Assembly (NCBI GenBank): GCA_963922205.1
Contig: CAWUHX010000013.1
Coordinates: 992,001 to 1,056,000 of the forward strand
Direction: 5' to 3'
DNA: 64,000 nucleotides
Origin: Romanomermis culicivorax
Taxonomy: Eukaryota > Nematoda > Enoplea > Mermithida > Mermithidae
The translations under genes and the position numbers were made by a program. Below the pieces are notes generated by a model. That model searched no databases. It saw only the letters and a list, made by a program, of their open reading frames with translations, and was not told where the DNA came from. How positions within the stretch are numbered: position 1 is the stretch's first letter; the number at the start of each line of letters is the position of its first letter. This document shows, piece by piece, positions 43,311 through 56,602 of the stretch.

Positions 43311-46300
43311 CTATATATCTTATAATGCAGTCTCAACCGAAAAGATGGTGAACTTTAGAAGGCCAAAATTTCGACATTCTTCGGCGCTTCGCGCCGGTCA
43401 TGAGATGTAATAATTATTCTTTTCTATCGGGCGCAGCTATTAGCATATCTGCTTCCACTTACTAATTAACCTTCAATAGTTCTAATTAACCTACAACAGT
43501 TTCAATCAATTGAATTACCTTATCTCTTTTTATATTTCTTCAGAGTCAGTATTTTGCCAAAAATTGAGATTTTTGATGAATCCTCTGAATTTGTTCTCTC
43601 GCTGGCTTGGAACATTGCAGACGTTTTCAACCTGGACATTTTGCATTTATAAACAATGAAGATTAAAGACATCATTCTAGACTATAATTTTAGGTTTTAT
43701 CTTTTCAGCAATGTCTGTTGCAAAGACTCATTTTCCAGAATTTAAGAATATGAAAATTCGAAAGTTTTTATACTCTAAAACAGAGAGAAACAAAATTACA
43801 ATCTATATACTATTAGTACGATTTTAATTTACATTTCAATGTTGCAAAGATTTATTTTCCAACGTTTTAGAATGTAAAAACCCGAAAATTTTTCGAACAA
43901 GAAAAGCTTAGTACCAATTCAAAAATAAATTTTGATCACGAGTAGTCTAAATTATCTGTTTTAAATATGCATTTTCGGAGATTTTTCAAGCCTAAGGTAG
44001 CTAGAAATCTTCGCTCTAGATCCCACCAAGAGGCTCTTCGGCGCGCCATTCTGAACCTTTCAGCATGACATTCGATAGCTACGCGACCTCACTAGGTCGA
44101 GTTTCGTCTATGAATTTTTGGAATCCTCCCCTGAAAAAAAGTCCTGTGTACGGGCCTGCGCGTGTGTGTAAGCAATTTTTTTTGACGAGAATCAATTCAG
44201 TGAGTTTTTGCAGTTTTCTCAAAAATCATGAATTTAATGGGAAGCATAATATACTCGCACTTCCGATCTATCATACGCGGTACAAATCTTAGGCAAGATG
44301 AAATGAGAAGCAAAAAATTATACTTCAAAATGTTTCTATCAATGATGTCAATAGTAACCTGCATATTACATATCAACATGTGGGCCATCCTTCAGTTGGG
44401 AAGTTAGGCTCGGGGATACCCTTATTGAACAATTCGACCAAACGCAGTTGTTTCTGGCCGCCATATAATCTACTATTTTAAGCCGCAATTTCCAATGAAA
44501 AAACAAATGAATATTTTGGCAAGAAGGTCAATAATTTATAACAGGGCGTTCTTGGAATTTTTAGTCAAATAACGAAGAGCATAACAGTCGAAATTGTTGA
44601 ACATAGGGAATTTACAATATTTTCCCATGTTTTATATACATAGATAGCTGAAATCATACATGTAACGGGGCCCCGAGGTCTGGGGGGGGGGGGGGTTGGA
44701 CGACTTTTTTGGGGCCGGGGGTCAGTAATTGCCAAAATTTTGGGGGGAGGGGTCTCTCAAGGGAAAAGATTTCGATTTTTTCACGAAAAAAGTCCTAAAA
44801 ATTGTTCAATTTTTTTCTATAAAGACAGAAAAAAATGTATTAATGGCGCGAAGCGCCAAGAAAATTCACGTTTCTTACTATTTTTTGTTCAAAAATTGGC
44901 ATTTTTCAGTATTTTTCCGACCAGAAGTATGGGGGTCCCCACGGCTACCATATGGCTAGCCATTGGATTGGAAAATCCCGGGGGGCGGTCGCCCAATGGC
45001 TAGCCATATGGTCGACGATTTCCGGGGGGGGGGGTTCCCATAGCACTCCCCCCAATTACATGTATGGCTGAAATTCATAAAGTTTCATTGAAAAAACTTA
45101 CTGAATCATATTTTATGTATTTGTATATAGTGCTTCACACCGGGTACCCGGGCCAGTTTTTTAAATTAAACCCGGGTGCTACCCGGGTCTCAACAAGATA
45201 TTGTATAAACTATCACTCCTATTTATCTACAGCTACAGTGAATGAACGTATTTTCTTTCATCAATTCAGTGCATAGGTCTACTCAACAACTCAACGTGTT
45301 AAAAAGGCTGCTTATGGCTCGCCATAAGTCACTGCTGCGCAGGCCCGTAGGCAGGGGGTTGGGGGGCCATGGCCCGCCCGAAATGTTTCAAGTGTTAAAA
45401 TAAGATTTTTTTCTCTTAGAAAAGGTCAAGTCAGAAATGCCAATTTTACAGTAAATTGAGTGAAAAAATGTGTGCCCCCCCGAAAAAAATTCCTGGCTAA
45501 AGGCCTGATGTGTGTTTAGCAACAAAAAAGCTGTGGGTTTTGACGATGAAGCACGAGAGGGAGACATAAAAAAGACCGAGAATTTCTGCCTGTATGAAAT
45601 ATTCGTGCTGGACACAGTAGAGTAGAGATGCATTGTGTATAAGGCCGAAGAGGCGTTGACCAGTAGAGACATTAGGACCTGCACCTAGGGGACATCTAAT
45701 TTGGAAATGGATTCTTCAGATAGTTGTGATGAGTAACCAGGCCACCACGATTTGCTTAAAAGTGTAACGCTCGTTTGAATAAGATGCGCTATTATGTAGA
45801 CTGTCCTCACTTTTGCTTCTTAGCATTTTGCGAGGTTTGCATACCTTGAAATCCAAGAGTTCTCCTGAAAATTTTCATGAAATGCGTTCATTCACTGACT
45901 TTTCTAAATGCTTGCATACAGTACCCGGATACCCAAAATACCCGGGTCCTAAAATTTTCAAGTGTGAAGTACTACTTATGATTTAGCATGCGTTATGACA
46001 ATGCAACATTTTTGTTTGGTAACAAGCTGTACATTTCGAACCGACAGCGGATGCCTTGAAGATTTTAAACCCGGCGTATGCACATGCAGAAAATTACTTG
46101 ATTGACATTTTTATCAATATCTCGTAAATAACGCGAAGTAACAAAGTTCTGGGGACTATTATTGTAATGCTTATCGGACCTAGGAAACGTCATCGCTGTC
46201 GTCGCGAGCCCGTAAATTTCTTGCTGATGTACAACATTATTCGGTCGGCATTCATCGCCGAAGTCAAAAACATTAACGGAATTATGCAGGTGAGTAGCCG

Positions 46301-49300
46301 ACGATGATGAAGGCGGTGTTTGGCTATCGGACGGGCAATAGTCACCTGTTGGCGACGGCGAATACGATTCCATTTTTGTGGGGATAGATATCTGCGTAAA
46401 AAAATTTGAAAGATGAACTCGAGAGTCGAAATTGAAATTTTGCTCAAGTTTTCCTTTAATTTATCACGATACAAATATTTAAACGGAAAACGTAACATGT
46501 AATGCAAAAAAGGAAATTGGTGATAAGGACGAAGAATCGTTGTATCAGAATCCGAATTCCGTTGAATAGAATCATTTTCATGACACTCATATGATCAAAA
46601 TTTATATAAATATCTTCGGTAATGAAAGTGTGACATGAAATTAAAGTCCAGCAAAAATAAAATATTCTCAAAGCTCGATTTTTGGCGTAATATGTCACAT
46701 CATTTGCAGTAGAAAATCATTTGAATTTTCTTCTATTCGTTAGTTAATTGAACAATTACTAACTTGATGTTCCACAATGCTCGCCATTTCGACTTCGTCG
46801 TCGACCGGTTCATTTTTAATTACTTTATTCTGAAAGTCATTCTCCAGAGGTGACAAGGATTCGTAAGGCGATATTAAAGTGATACCGTTGGATTGGAGTT
46901 TTTCTTCGAGGTCCTGAGAGAAGTACGAAAACTTAACAAATAACTTTGTTCGAAAGTCTAGTGTATTGTACTTTCCCGATTAACACGCTTAAACAAGAAA
47001 AACTGCCCAAAATTTCAGATTTTTACCTGGATTCTTTGCAACATGCGTCGATTTTCGTCTTCCAACAAATTATGCTTCTGTTGCACGCGCAATAAACGTT
47101 CCCTATCTTTACGCAACTCTAATATATATTCTACGGATGCTTGCAATATTGTTCCCTTGTTCAATTTCATTTCTCTGGAAAGATTGACCAAAATTGGCCA
47201 ATTTGCGAATAAACAGTAAGTGGGTCGGAAAATAATTACTTACTCTGTACATGACTTTGGTAAGAGAGTTCCTAATTCTTTAATCCTATCATTAATATTG
47301 TATCGCCGACGTCTTTCAACTAAAAAGGTAGGAAATATACGCATAGCTCGACAACAAATTTTGAAAATGTGGAAGATAACAAAGTAAAGAAACTCTTGCA
47401 ATAAAAATTCATGAATAGAAAAGATTTATACATAACAGAGATATAAATATGGACTGTAAATTGAAATGTATTCAAGAAAATCGGCCAATAGCGTTAGGAT
47501 TCGGTAAAACGTGATTTTTCGCTATATTAAAAAAACACGACTACAAAATGATGTACAGTCTATTGCGATTTAAAAACTAACTTAATCGGAATGTAGCATT
47601 AGCTTCGATTTGATTAATCTTTCATTCAGTAGTAATTCAACAAAAATTGGCTAATTTCAACACAGGAGTCTAACTGTGAGTCAGCTCCCTTAAGCTGCCA
47701 AGCTCATTGAACTCACTCATATTGTGAACGTCCTTTTTTCTGCGATCGCGCATCAATTCCTGCTCTCTTGATAATTCGTCCCTTACTAAGCCTTCGATGT
47801 CGATCGAAGCTGATGGGGCACTATTTGAGACATGTCTTTGTTGGACGGAAAATGACGACGAAGGATTATTACTATTATTGGTAACTAAAAGGCCTTCTAA
47901 ATCGTCGGCGTACGATGAACTGGAAATGAGCTGAAACGAAAGATTCAACTTGATCATGTTCATTTTGCGTCTTTTTGAGTCTGAAAATGTGAAGTTGCTT
48001 AGGAAGTGCTTCTACCTTATGCTGCTTTGCATCATCGCCGTGATACAGTACCGATCGTCGACGTTGCTCTTCTTCCATGGATAGAATTTCGTCTATAATT
48101 ACGTCGTCTAACTGAAAAAGACCATCTTCAGCATTGGCCCTTAATTAATGTAAAAACTTTTTACTTCAGACTGGGCGCTTGTAAAGGAAGCACTGCATGG
48201 ACTGTCGGCGTAAACCGTTTCCGACGGACTCATTTCCGAAAAGCTTTGCTTGGAAGTTCGCGCCTGTTATTTGTATTTAAATTTGGAAAAAATTCATGTA
48301 AATAAACAGCTGTTAACTCAATAGCGTGAAAGTAATCCTTTCTAGGATTATGCGATATTCTTTTACTAGAAAAAACAATTTTCCTGATGCAAACGGATCA
48401 AGTTTTTTAGGCGATATTCTGTGATTTTAGTATCTACAAATAAATAACAGGTTGGAATGTTAACCTTTTGTTTTTCGAGAAGAACGGAAAAACAGGTCAA
48501 CGCGTGACAGGGACAAACAATTTTTCAATTTTTTTTTATTTTTTTTCTTTGCGATCACCGAAGAGTTTGCACAGCTTGAATTATCGAAAACTAACGATAA
48601 GTATTGTTGTCGATATATTTAGGACAAACATATGCAAATCATCGATAAAAAATTTAAAAATGAGAGCATAAATGCAACGCAAACGTGACACAAAGTAACT
48701 TCAAATGCTGATTTCCGAAAACAGCATCAACCCTCAGAACACGTGCACAATTACAGGAATGAAAACCGATTAAATAAATCGAGATCCTACACTTTTCTAA
48801 AATTCTATTTTCTATGGCATCAAGACCCTGCCATACTTCCGGCCGGCTGTTATTGTGTAGCAGATCAGAGCCGGTCCGGACGGCGTCGGTTGTGAGCTGC
48901 TATACTTCGTCTTGCGTACGCCGGCCGGTTCCGGTTGGCAATGTCAACTCAATCGAAATTTTTTGAACCGGCGCGAACCGGCAATGCATAGAATTGTTGA
49001 TTGCTAGACTTGATTTTGACTATAATCGAGGTAATTTGGACCGAAAATACAAATTTTTATATCAATAACCATATATTTTTTCGTTTTTTGGAAATTTTCA
49101 AAAAAAATCCGAAAAAATTCTCAATTTTGCATTGAAACATTCAGAAAAAAATTTGAATAATAAAAAATACGAATAATAACAATCACAAAAAAGGACTAAT
49201 TGAAGAAAAGAAAATTCAATTCCAATAAGCCACTTACCCGACAGCGCCAGCTGAAGTATAGCAGCAATCATTACGCAACCGGCGCCGGCTCATGCCTGTC

Positions 49301-52300
49301 GGCAATAGAATCTCCCGGCGCCAGCTGGCCCCGATCGGCGAAGTATAGCAGAGGCTTCAGAAGGGACCAGACTGCCTCATAAGGAGGAGTATGAGGGGGT
49401 ATTATTCCAACCTGAATTTCCAAAACTTGATCACTGTGCGCCTAGTTCCGGGTGAAATGACGAAGCTACACTACCTCCACAAATTTTTAACTTTACCCCT
49501 ATCTGAACATCTGATCTTGGGGACCTCTGGAAGGGACTAAAACTTTAATCACTATACAAAGAACAAAGCAGAAAACAACGAAAAGTTTTTCTAAAGGTAC
49601 GAGTATTAGACATATATACGGCTCCAAAATCTTGTGGAGAGGTAGCCGGGTTCATCTCGGGGGGATGGAGGTAGGGGCATCTGGGTTTGGGTGAGACATG
49701 CCCACTAACGACTTCTGAATATTAAGAATGGTTCAGAAGTTCTGAGGTACGCTATTCGATTATAAGTGCGCTTTCTTTGACGTATGCCGACACTTTAGAA
49801 CTCTTGAGCCTCTGGGAAAGCGGCTTTTCTTAAAGTCGTTGGTGCAAACGAACACCTCTGAGGAACCCTACTGAACTTTTGAGCTTCTAACTTGGTGAAA
49901 GCGGGCCCCGGGAAATGTGATATTTTTTAATTAGGTATCGTCAAAGAGATAGAAGACCAAAACAGGTCAGCTCGAAATCAACTATTTTTCATTAATTCGG
50001 ACAAAACAGCGAAAATAACATGGATTTCGAGTGGAGAACAGGCAACCAACAAAAAATTTAGATTCCTCAAATATCAGGAACTTTTGACATTGACCGGCAC
50101 CATCCCCATTCTTCCTGTAACATATTTACGATCATCACAATTGGATGTGTCTTTGCCGACTCAAGCTATATTTTAGTATTTGAACATTGAATTCTGAATT
50201 GCGAAAACAGGCGGATGATGACATTTAAGAATTTTCATTATGCTTAGTTCCACTTTTTCGACCGGCCAAATTTTTTGCGAGAAATTCTGATACAGAAATA
50301 CAAAATACATTAAATATTTTTTCTCGAAATTTTCAATACTTTTTTTGGGAATGATTTATAAAACACATTGTTTGGAATCAGCAAATTGATGAAAAAATTG
50401 AAAAATTAAACACAAAAAATAAGAGACTACAAAGGATCAGAAACTTCGCGAAATAGTCTTCATGAACTGAGCCATAGCGCGCTCTTTACTCGGATACTTT
50501 TATGACGCAGTAAAAGAGCAGATGTACGTCGCCTCCAAATTTCGACGATAATCTACACAATTTCATTCTCATTTTTTTGGGAAAAGAATACATGTAACTG
50601 GTGGAGTCAATGTGTTATCGGGACGCCGACACAATGTCGGTGTTATGGCTGACCATGCAGTGACCTTTAAGACACATGGAAACCTATGCCCGATGGGCAG
50701 GAAATAATTGAAAATTTCATTTGTTTGTAGAAAAAATTTATTTCTAGCCCAGAAATTTTCGCAGAAACCAATTTTTTCATTTGACACCGTAGATGGTTTG
50801 CTATAAGACTTTGGGCACAAAATTTTAGCTTTTCAGACTACTTTTTATCATCTTGAGTGAAAATTTTGAATTCTCTTTCCTTGAACACGGGCTAGGGAAC
50901 AGAGGTCCCCAAGGTCGGAAATTTAGGTAGGGGTAGAAACGTTAACTGCAAGGGTGGTACTTAAAATATACCGTGACCTTTTTTTTGCTCCCAACTTTTC
51001 TGCGGAGGGGGGTGGTGTAGTACTCTCTCACCACAAAACAATTCTCACTTACAACTTACAAAAATGATTAATGCTCCTACTTTACGCTTCTTACGGTCAA
51101 ACACCATTTACTATTTCAACCCCCTTTTTCCAGCTCCCAATCATGCAACTTGAATGCACTAATTATGCGCAGAGAATAGTCATATTTTGAACATTGTCCT
51201 GTCAACTGTTCCTGCACATTTCGAGAATCGGGTACAACATACTTTTGGAAACATTAATTGAACCAGCATCTTCAGCAGTATGGGCTTATTCCATCACTGA
51301 TAAGGGTTGGAAAAGTGCTTCCAATTGAAAGTCTGATGCTGAATATGGCTTTAATATTATTAATCCCATTAGATTATGAACCACGAATTTGAAATCAGAT
51401 GCCACTCCTGATCCACGTCAACGGACCTCGCATGTCTCAACTCATAGCAGGAAAGTATGTCAGAGCTTGGGTGGAGAAATATAACCATATGCGCACAGAA
51501 GACTCAACGCAGAAGTGGGACAAGGAAAGGAGAGCATGAAGACGAAGGATTTTAAGAACATAATGTTTTTCTTCCCAAGGGACGATTTTTTGATAAATCA
51601 CATATACATAAGTCATTATTTCATCTCACAATTACATATATCATGATTTCCTACAAGTAGTATTGTGCTGATATCCTTTCCTAAAAATCGCTATATGGCA
51701 CAGAAGTTGCATACTTTCCCATCATCATTTGCTCAGTAAACGTGTCAAAAAGACCAGTGAGTAATTCCTCTCAAGCACACATCGTGCAATTTTTCTCGAA
51801 TTACTATAACTTACAGAGGAGAGGATGAGGTCTACCAAAATTTTTTGCTATAGTGAGCTGTTTTTATGGGGGTAGTGAATGAGTTTCCAAATCTAAGACC
51901 GGGGTAATACCCCCCCCCCCCATACATGTAACGGAGCCCTGAGGTCTGGGAGGGGTTGGGCCACTTTTTCTGGGCCGGGGGTCAGGAATTCCCAAAATTT
52001 TGGGGGGAGGGGTCTCTGAAGCAAAAAAATTGATTTTTCCACGTAAAAAGTCTGAAAAGCGGTCCAAAAATAGTAATTTTTGACTAAAAATGATAAAAAA
52101 TTCATTTATGGCGCGAAGCGTCGAGAAAAATGACATTTTTGACCATTTTTTGTTCAAAAATTGACATTTTACATCAAAAAATTGACATTTTTCAGTATTG
52201 TTCCGACCAAAAGTATGGGGCTCCCTAGGGCTACCACATGGCTAGCCATAGGATTGGAAAATCCTGGGGGGCGGTCGCCAAATGGCTAGCCATATGGTCG

Positions 52301-54619
52301 ACGATTTCTGGGGGGGGGGGGTTCCCATAGCACTTTCCCTCCAATTACATGTATGCCCCCCATGGGGTGCTCTGCTAGGGAATCTTAATACCAGAAACAC
52401 GAGTGAAAATTTTATGATTTTCAAAACATGAATCTTCAGTTATGCGGGTGAGTAGCAATATAATAATTTGAATAGTGTTCCTCAATGTGGATAAAGTTTC
52501 ATAAAGGGCGGCAACTAGTTCGACGAAATCCAAATTCCGGTTTTTAAGGTCATTTTCACAAAAAATGTTTCGGTTGTCAGACGTATAGTCTCCATAGCTA
52601 ATTTTACTCAAAAATGGTCTAAAATGCTATAAAAAGTTCATTTTGTCGGTTTATAATATACACCAATTGTTTCTTTCGCACGGAATTACTGCTAACATTT
52701 CTGTGATCAGAGCAGAAGATTAAAAAATTTGCATTGATGCTTCATTCGAGCACAGGAAAAAATTCAAGAATTTTATATTCTAGAATGACGGAGAATGAAT
52801 CTTCTCAAAACTAATTCTTAAAGGAAGGTTCTACAATGATGCTTTAATCGTTTCCCAATTAAAAAGTTCATATACGAGGCTATAAGGAAAATGAGGTAAA
52901 GAATTATGGAGTGCATTCGATTTATAATTTGTGCCAGAAAATTTTCGGCTTTCGACATCGTAGGACGCAGGAAAACGATTTTTAAACATATATTCGAAAA
53001 TTTAAGATTTAATTTTCGGTCTACAATGATGTTCAGACTTCCGCAATGGGTTGATGTTTTCTACCAGCTAACCAGCTGGCAAAAAATGAAAAAAACAAAG
53101 ATTTTTTTGGTTAACTTTGCACAAAGTATGAAGAGATTTTATCGACATTATCCGGTCAGAAAACGCTTCTCCAGGCTCTAGTATCGGAAAACACAAAAAA
53201 AATTTTTGGCGCTTCACGCCGGATTTTATAATTCTTTGCAATGGTCTTCTACAAATCGCGCTTTCTGGAGAAAAAAAGGGAAAAAATGTTGGCGGTCCTG
53301 TATGGAAAAAACAAATTTTGGTGCGTTTCAGAGGGTCAAAAACTATTTTTCCAACTTTTTTGTAACTGTAATTTTAAACATGAAGCCGAGTTTGGATTCA
53401 GAGGCATCATGGAAGTAATTTTCAGAAATTTCAGGCTTAACTTGAAGTTCTTCGGATTTATTAGATATTTATTTTTCAGATTTATATCAGATTTATTAGA
53501 GTATGTGTATTTTCTAAATTTGTGAAATGATTATGAAGGACATGAACTCTAGTGCTATCAGGAAGAAGGTTTGTGCGGAAATACACGAAAGATCGTGGTT
53601 TTTTGAGGGTACAAAAAAATTTTCTTCGTGCAAAGAGCTCTTGGCCGATCTTTGAACAGGTACAAAGAGGTTTATACAACAAAAACACTGAGTGTCATAT
53701 TTGTTCAATAAGATTGCGGTTGAGCTGCAAACACCTTAAATGAATACCAAGCTTTAAATTCCACATAATATCAAGATAATTCCAAAATAAAGAATTTATA
53801 TACGTTTAATATTCGTGATCCGTGTAGCGCCGTGAAACGACAAAACTTTTATTATTTTTTTGCAGTCAAATATCTCAAAATCGCTTAAAAATTTCTTGAA
53901 GTATGACTTTTATATGAAATTCTCGGTTATTTCTCGGATTTCGAGGTTGGTGGCCAACCTGTGCATATATTGAAAATCTTAAAAAGCAAATACTGGTGGA
54001 TACAGAATGCGATTACAAAAACAAGCACTGGAAAAAGCGCCTCATATTTTTCAGACGATTGGTTCTCTTCAACAATTTTTACTCGTGAAAAAGTAAAAAC
54101 GCATAAACAGTATTCTTCAGCTTGAGAACATTGTTATTCGCATTTCTAGGTTTAAGTTGATTTATTTCCTTCCTTTGCAATCACGAATAATTAATGTCAT
54201 TGGAATGTTTCGTTGTAAAATTTAGATTTTTTCATGACACGTCATATTTTTACTTGGTGATTCTGCGGCAAATATCCGAAACTCGAAGCCGCCTGATTAA
54301 CACAACGTTGCTGTGATCGCACATTATGTTCATTGCTCAAAATTCCGACCAAATTTTTATTGTTACCGCCGTTGACGTTCCTACTATTGTTGACGTTGTT
54401 ATGCACCGATTGGACAGCGGGCAATGAAGAACTTAACGTCATACTATTGCTCGTGTTTTGGTTGGAGGAAGAATTATCGTTGCAGTTCGCCACTCCGAAA
54501 TTTTGCGCCGCGGCTGGATTTCGGTGGCGATTATTGGACAACGACGTGGAAATATTGCTACTACTGCTATTTGAAATCACAGTTTGAGCACCTACGCCTC
54601 CGATTTGCTGCTGCTGGAC
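41446..54619 (-). CDS. MITF: MITF/TFE (HLH-30-like) bHLH-leucine-zipper transcription factor, 5' end not found
   Basis: Nine in-phase exons, at least 635 codons: 54,619-54,254 (Asn/Ser/Gln-rich); 48,263-48,165; 48,111-48,016 ([15 protein letters not shown], like MITF DDVIDDIISLE); 47,930-47,717 (ends KKDVHNM); 47,319-47,244 (basic-helix [20 protein letters not shown]); 47,174-47,027 ([17 protein letters not shown] plus start of zipper); 46,913-46,764 (rest of zipper, then [10 protein letters not shown], a psi-K-x-E SUMO motif like VIKQEP in MITF); 46,391-46,098; and 41,910-41,446 ([12 protein letters not shown], then Gln/His-rich to the stop). It should bind CACGTG/CLEAR E-boxes as a dimer and drive lysosome and autophagy genes; this is family knowledge. 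The link to the 54-kb exon rests on phase and composition. The Met exon lies further right or beyond the window. Confidence 0.9.
42277..42452. mobile_element. MITE family C copy 2 (hAT-like), in MITF-like intron
   Basis: Ends CAGGCCTGTAGGCAGG and CCTGGCTAGAGGCCTG. Flanks CATATATA (42,269-42,276) and CATATACA (42,453-42,460) fit an 8-bp duplication, as in hAT elements. 176 bp. Confidence 0.8.
42482..42530. repeat. AT-dinucleotide microsatellite
   Basis: (AT)n with a few interruptions, directly left of element L; a similar tract flanks its right end at about 43,279-43,319, so the element sits inside an AT tract. Confidence 0.9.
42531..43278. mobile_element. element L, Tc1/mariner-like with long inverted ends
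   Basis: The left end AGGGGTGAGCCAAAAAAGGC and right end (reverse complement ACAGGGTGGGCCAAAAAAAG) match over about 65 bp, including TGACTT...TGAATGA...GAAGC-type words. TA borders fit the AT tract. 748 bp, no transposase frame. Confidence 0.8.
43322..44158. mobile_element. family M copy 2 (hAT-like), left end lost
   Basis: Homologous to 62,741-63,722: shared CGGCGCTTCGCGCCGGTCATG (43,382 onward), GGGCGCAGC/TATTAGCATATCT and ACTTACTAATTAA words. Ends GTCCTGTGTACGGGCCTG. The left terminus is not recognisable. In the long MITF-like intron. Confidence 0.75.
44655..45066. mobile_element. MITE family B copy 1, 8-bp duplication
   Basis: Ends CATACATGTAA and TTACATGTATG. Perfect 8-bp duplication GCTGAAAT (44,647-44,654 and 45,067-45,074). 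Inside is a long inverted word pair around CCATATGGCTAGCCAT and a GGCGCGAAGCGCC hairpin at 44,845. 412 bp, hAT-like by duplication size. Confidence 0.88.
45340..45507. mobile_element. MITE family C copy 1
   Basis: Ends CAGGCCCGTAGGCAGG and CCTGGCTAAAGGCCTG. The interior matches copy 2 (AAGTCAGAAATGCCAATTTT). No clear flanking duplication. Confidence 0.8.
48828..49351. mobile_element. element K, inverted-repeat DNA element
   Basis: Ends CTGCCATACTTC and GAAGTATAGCAG. Subterminal GC-rich words (CCGGCCGGCTG, GCCGGTTCCGG, GGCGCCAGCTGG) occur in both halves, with further CTGCTATACTTC copies inside. 524 bp in the first long intron of the MITF-like gene. Flanking duplication unclear. Confidence 0.65.
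49367..49530. mobile_element. MITE family D copy 1, 6-bp duplication
   Basis: Ends CCAGACTGCC and GGGGACCTCTGG. Duplication AAGGGA (49,361-49,366 and 49,531-49,536). It abuts element K. The reverse-oriented homolog is at 61,459. Confidence 0.8.
49537..51914. other. MITF-like intron with family D fragments
   Basis: Pieces matching family D occur near 49,640-49,700 and 50,900-50,960 (ACAGAGGTCCCCAAGGTCGG). No exon recognised. Confidence 0.45.
51921..52355. mobile_element. MITE family B copy 2, nested in a family D-like copy
   Basis: Ends CATACATGTAAC and ATTACATGTATG. The interior matches copy 1, including CCAAAATTTTGGGGGGAGGG and the CCATATGG palindromes. The left flank (CTAAGACCGGGGTAATACCC) and right flank (CCCATGGGGTGCTCTGC) are two halves of a family D-like sequence. 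Confidence 0.8.
52356..54253. other. MITF-like intron, remainder
   Basis: AT-rich; a GGCGCTTCACGCCGG word occurs near 53,209, but no bounded element was resolved and no exon recognised. Confidence 0.4.
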
Positions 54620-56347
54620 CTACGAAAGTGAAAAAATGCGCAAAACGTATAGAAAAAATGAGTGAATCGTCCAAAAAAATTTGCAGCTGAGGCATTGTTT
54701 CACTTGACAAAATCTGAGTGCAAAAGAGCAGATGATTCCTGTCGTGTCAGACGATAGTGAGTAGGTTGCTAATGCAATTCTTTAAAATACAGTCAATAGT
54801 AGCAAGACATTTTGTAAGTCAATTTAAGGCTGACTTTTCCATTAAGACTTTATTACATTTCTGATATCAATGACGCCGCTACAGCAACTCTTATTAATGT
54901 CATAAACTTTGTTGAAATGCATGCAATATTAAGCAAGGAGTTAGACAGCTCAACCAATCTCGAATACCGGTAAATTATATAATAATTCTACAAAGATTGA
55001 AAGTAGCTTTCCACCTTATGATGATGATTATGTTCTATATGTGCGAAGCTACAATAAAAAAGGAAGTCTACAAAACGCACTACACACTAGCTTACATTTT
55101 GTTTTCACGTAGAGTAAATAAACTAGAAATCGAGAAAAAGCAAATAGTCAATAATTAAAAAAGCTGGCGAAAAGCTTGTTCGACGACGGTGGAAGGGAAG
55201 TCACAAAAATTGAAGGACATTCGTCAAATGACGAATAAGAAAAAAGTTTACGGTTATTTGTACAGCTTTGAAACATGAACAATAGACCAATTTCTCTAGT
55301 CAAAACATTCAAAAAACTACTGGCTGTTTTTTCAGGGATATCAATAGCTAAGTTGAATGACAAGTGATGACAGAGCATATATATATAATACATAAAATGA
55401 CAACATAGGAGGTACTTGCATAAGAATCAATTCGATATTAACGAAGAAGAGTGAGCTTGAACTGCACTTTTTCAACTAGGGTAAAGTAAAGAAGCAGATT
55501 TCACAATTAGTAATTAAGGTTTGAACTTTTGAGACAGTTCCGTTTTTGTAACACTCGACGAAAAAGACAAAGCTCATATCTAGGAGCAATTTTTCTGGCA
55601 TGAAATTGCCTACAAACAACGAAATCTAGTGAAAAAAACTACTGTCTTGTCTGCCGCAAACCAAACAAAAAATACGCTATATTTAGCCACTTTTTATCTC
55701 AATTATAAAATAACAAATGATCATTATCGTGCAAGTATCACTTAACTGTTTCTCGAAAAAAAGCGATACAGTCACACAGATTTACCATTATGTATCCATC
55801 CTATAAATTAGTCTTCACTGTAATAGAATAGTGCCCACTGATAAAATGGTATTACATGGTACGAAAAATTGTTGAAAAAATCAGACTAGACTAGACGTGT
55901 CGAGGTACCTGTTTTGATGTTGGATCGTCTGCGAAACCAATGTCAGACTATATGATACGGAGAAATCGTTGTAGTCCGAGCAAAAAATGAAAACCTGGAA
56001 TACTATATGGTAACGATGACTGAAGTCTAAAAACCATTTTAAATGCGTATACACAGAGTCAAATGCATTTCAAGTTGATTCCCCAACACAGAGGTCCCCA
56101 GGTTTGGCTTTTCAAGGAGGATTAAAACTCAAAGTTTGCAAAAGGTGCACCCAAAATTCGATCAATCTGCTATTTATAGTGAATCATCTCCGGAACATTA
56201 GGTAAGTGTGATACACCCTCCTTCACAATTAAAATTTGATAAAGTCTATGATCCAAAATAAGGACGATAGAGGATTGTTGAAATCTGCAAAAATTTTTTT
56301 TGTGAAAAATGAACTCAATGTTACGAAATTACATTATGTTGTCATAT
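54620..56347. other. upstream intron of MITF-like gene
   Basis: No exon recognised. A family D fragment (CAGAGGTCCCCAGG) lies near 56,090. Confidence 0.4.
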
Positions 56348-56602
56348 TCATACCTGTAATGGGGGGAAGGTTAAGGGAGGGACTCTCCTCCGAACTCAGT
56401 CGGACCTAGTACCCAAATGTTGGGACCCTTCCTCCAACTCGTAAAAATAACATTTTTGACTGAGGTTCTTGTCGTCGGCCAATTTTCGACTTTTTGGACA
56501 ACTTGGAGACAACCCCACCAAAATTTTGGGGGAAATGAATACCCCACCCAACTAATTTGGGGTTTACTCTCCCCCAACCGACCGGAGGTCTTACAGATAC
56601 GC
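56348..56602. mobile_element. MITE family A copy 3
   Basis: Ends TCATACCTGTAATGG and GGTCTTACAGATACG. 6- or 7-bp duplication TCATAT(T) at 56,342 and 56,603. The interior has the GACCTCCG/CCGGAGGTC words of the family. Confidence 0.8.
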
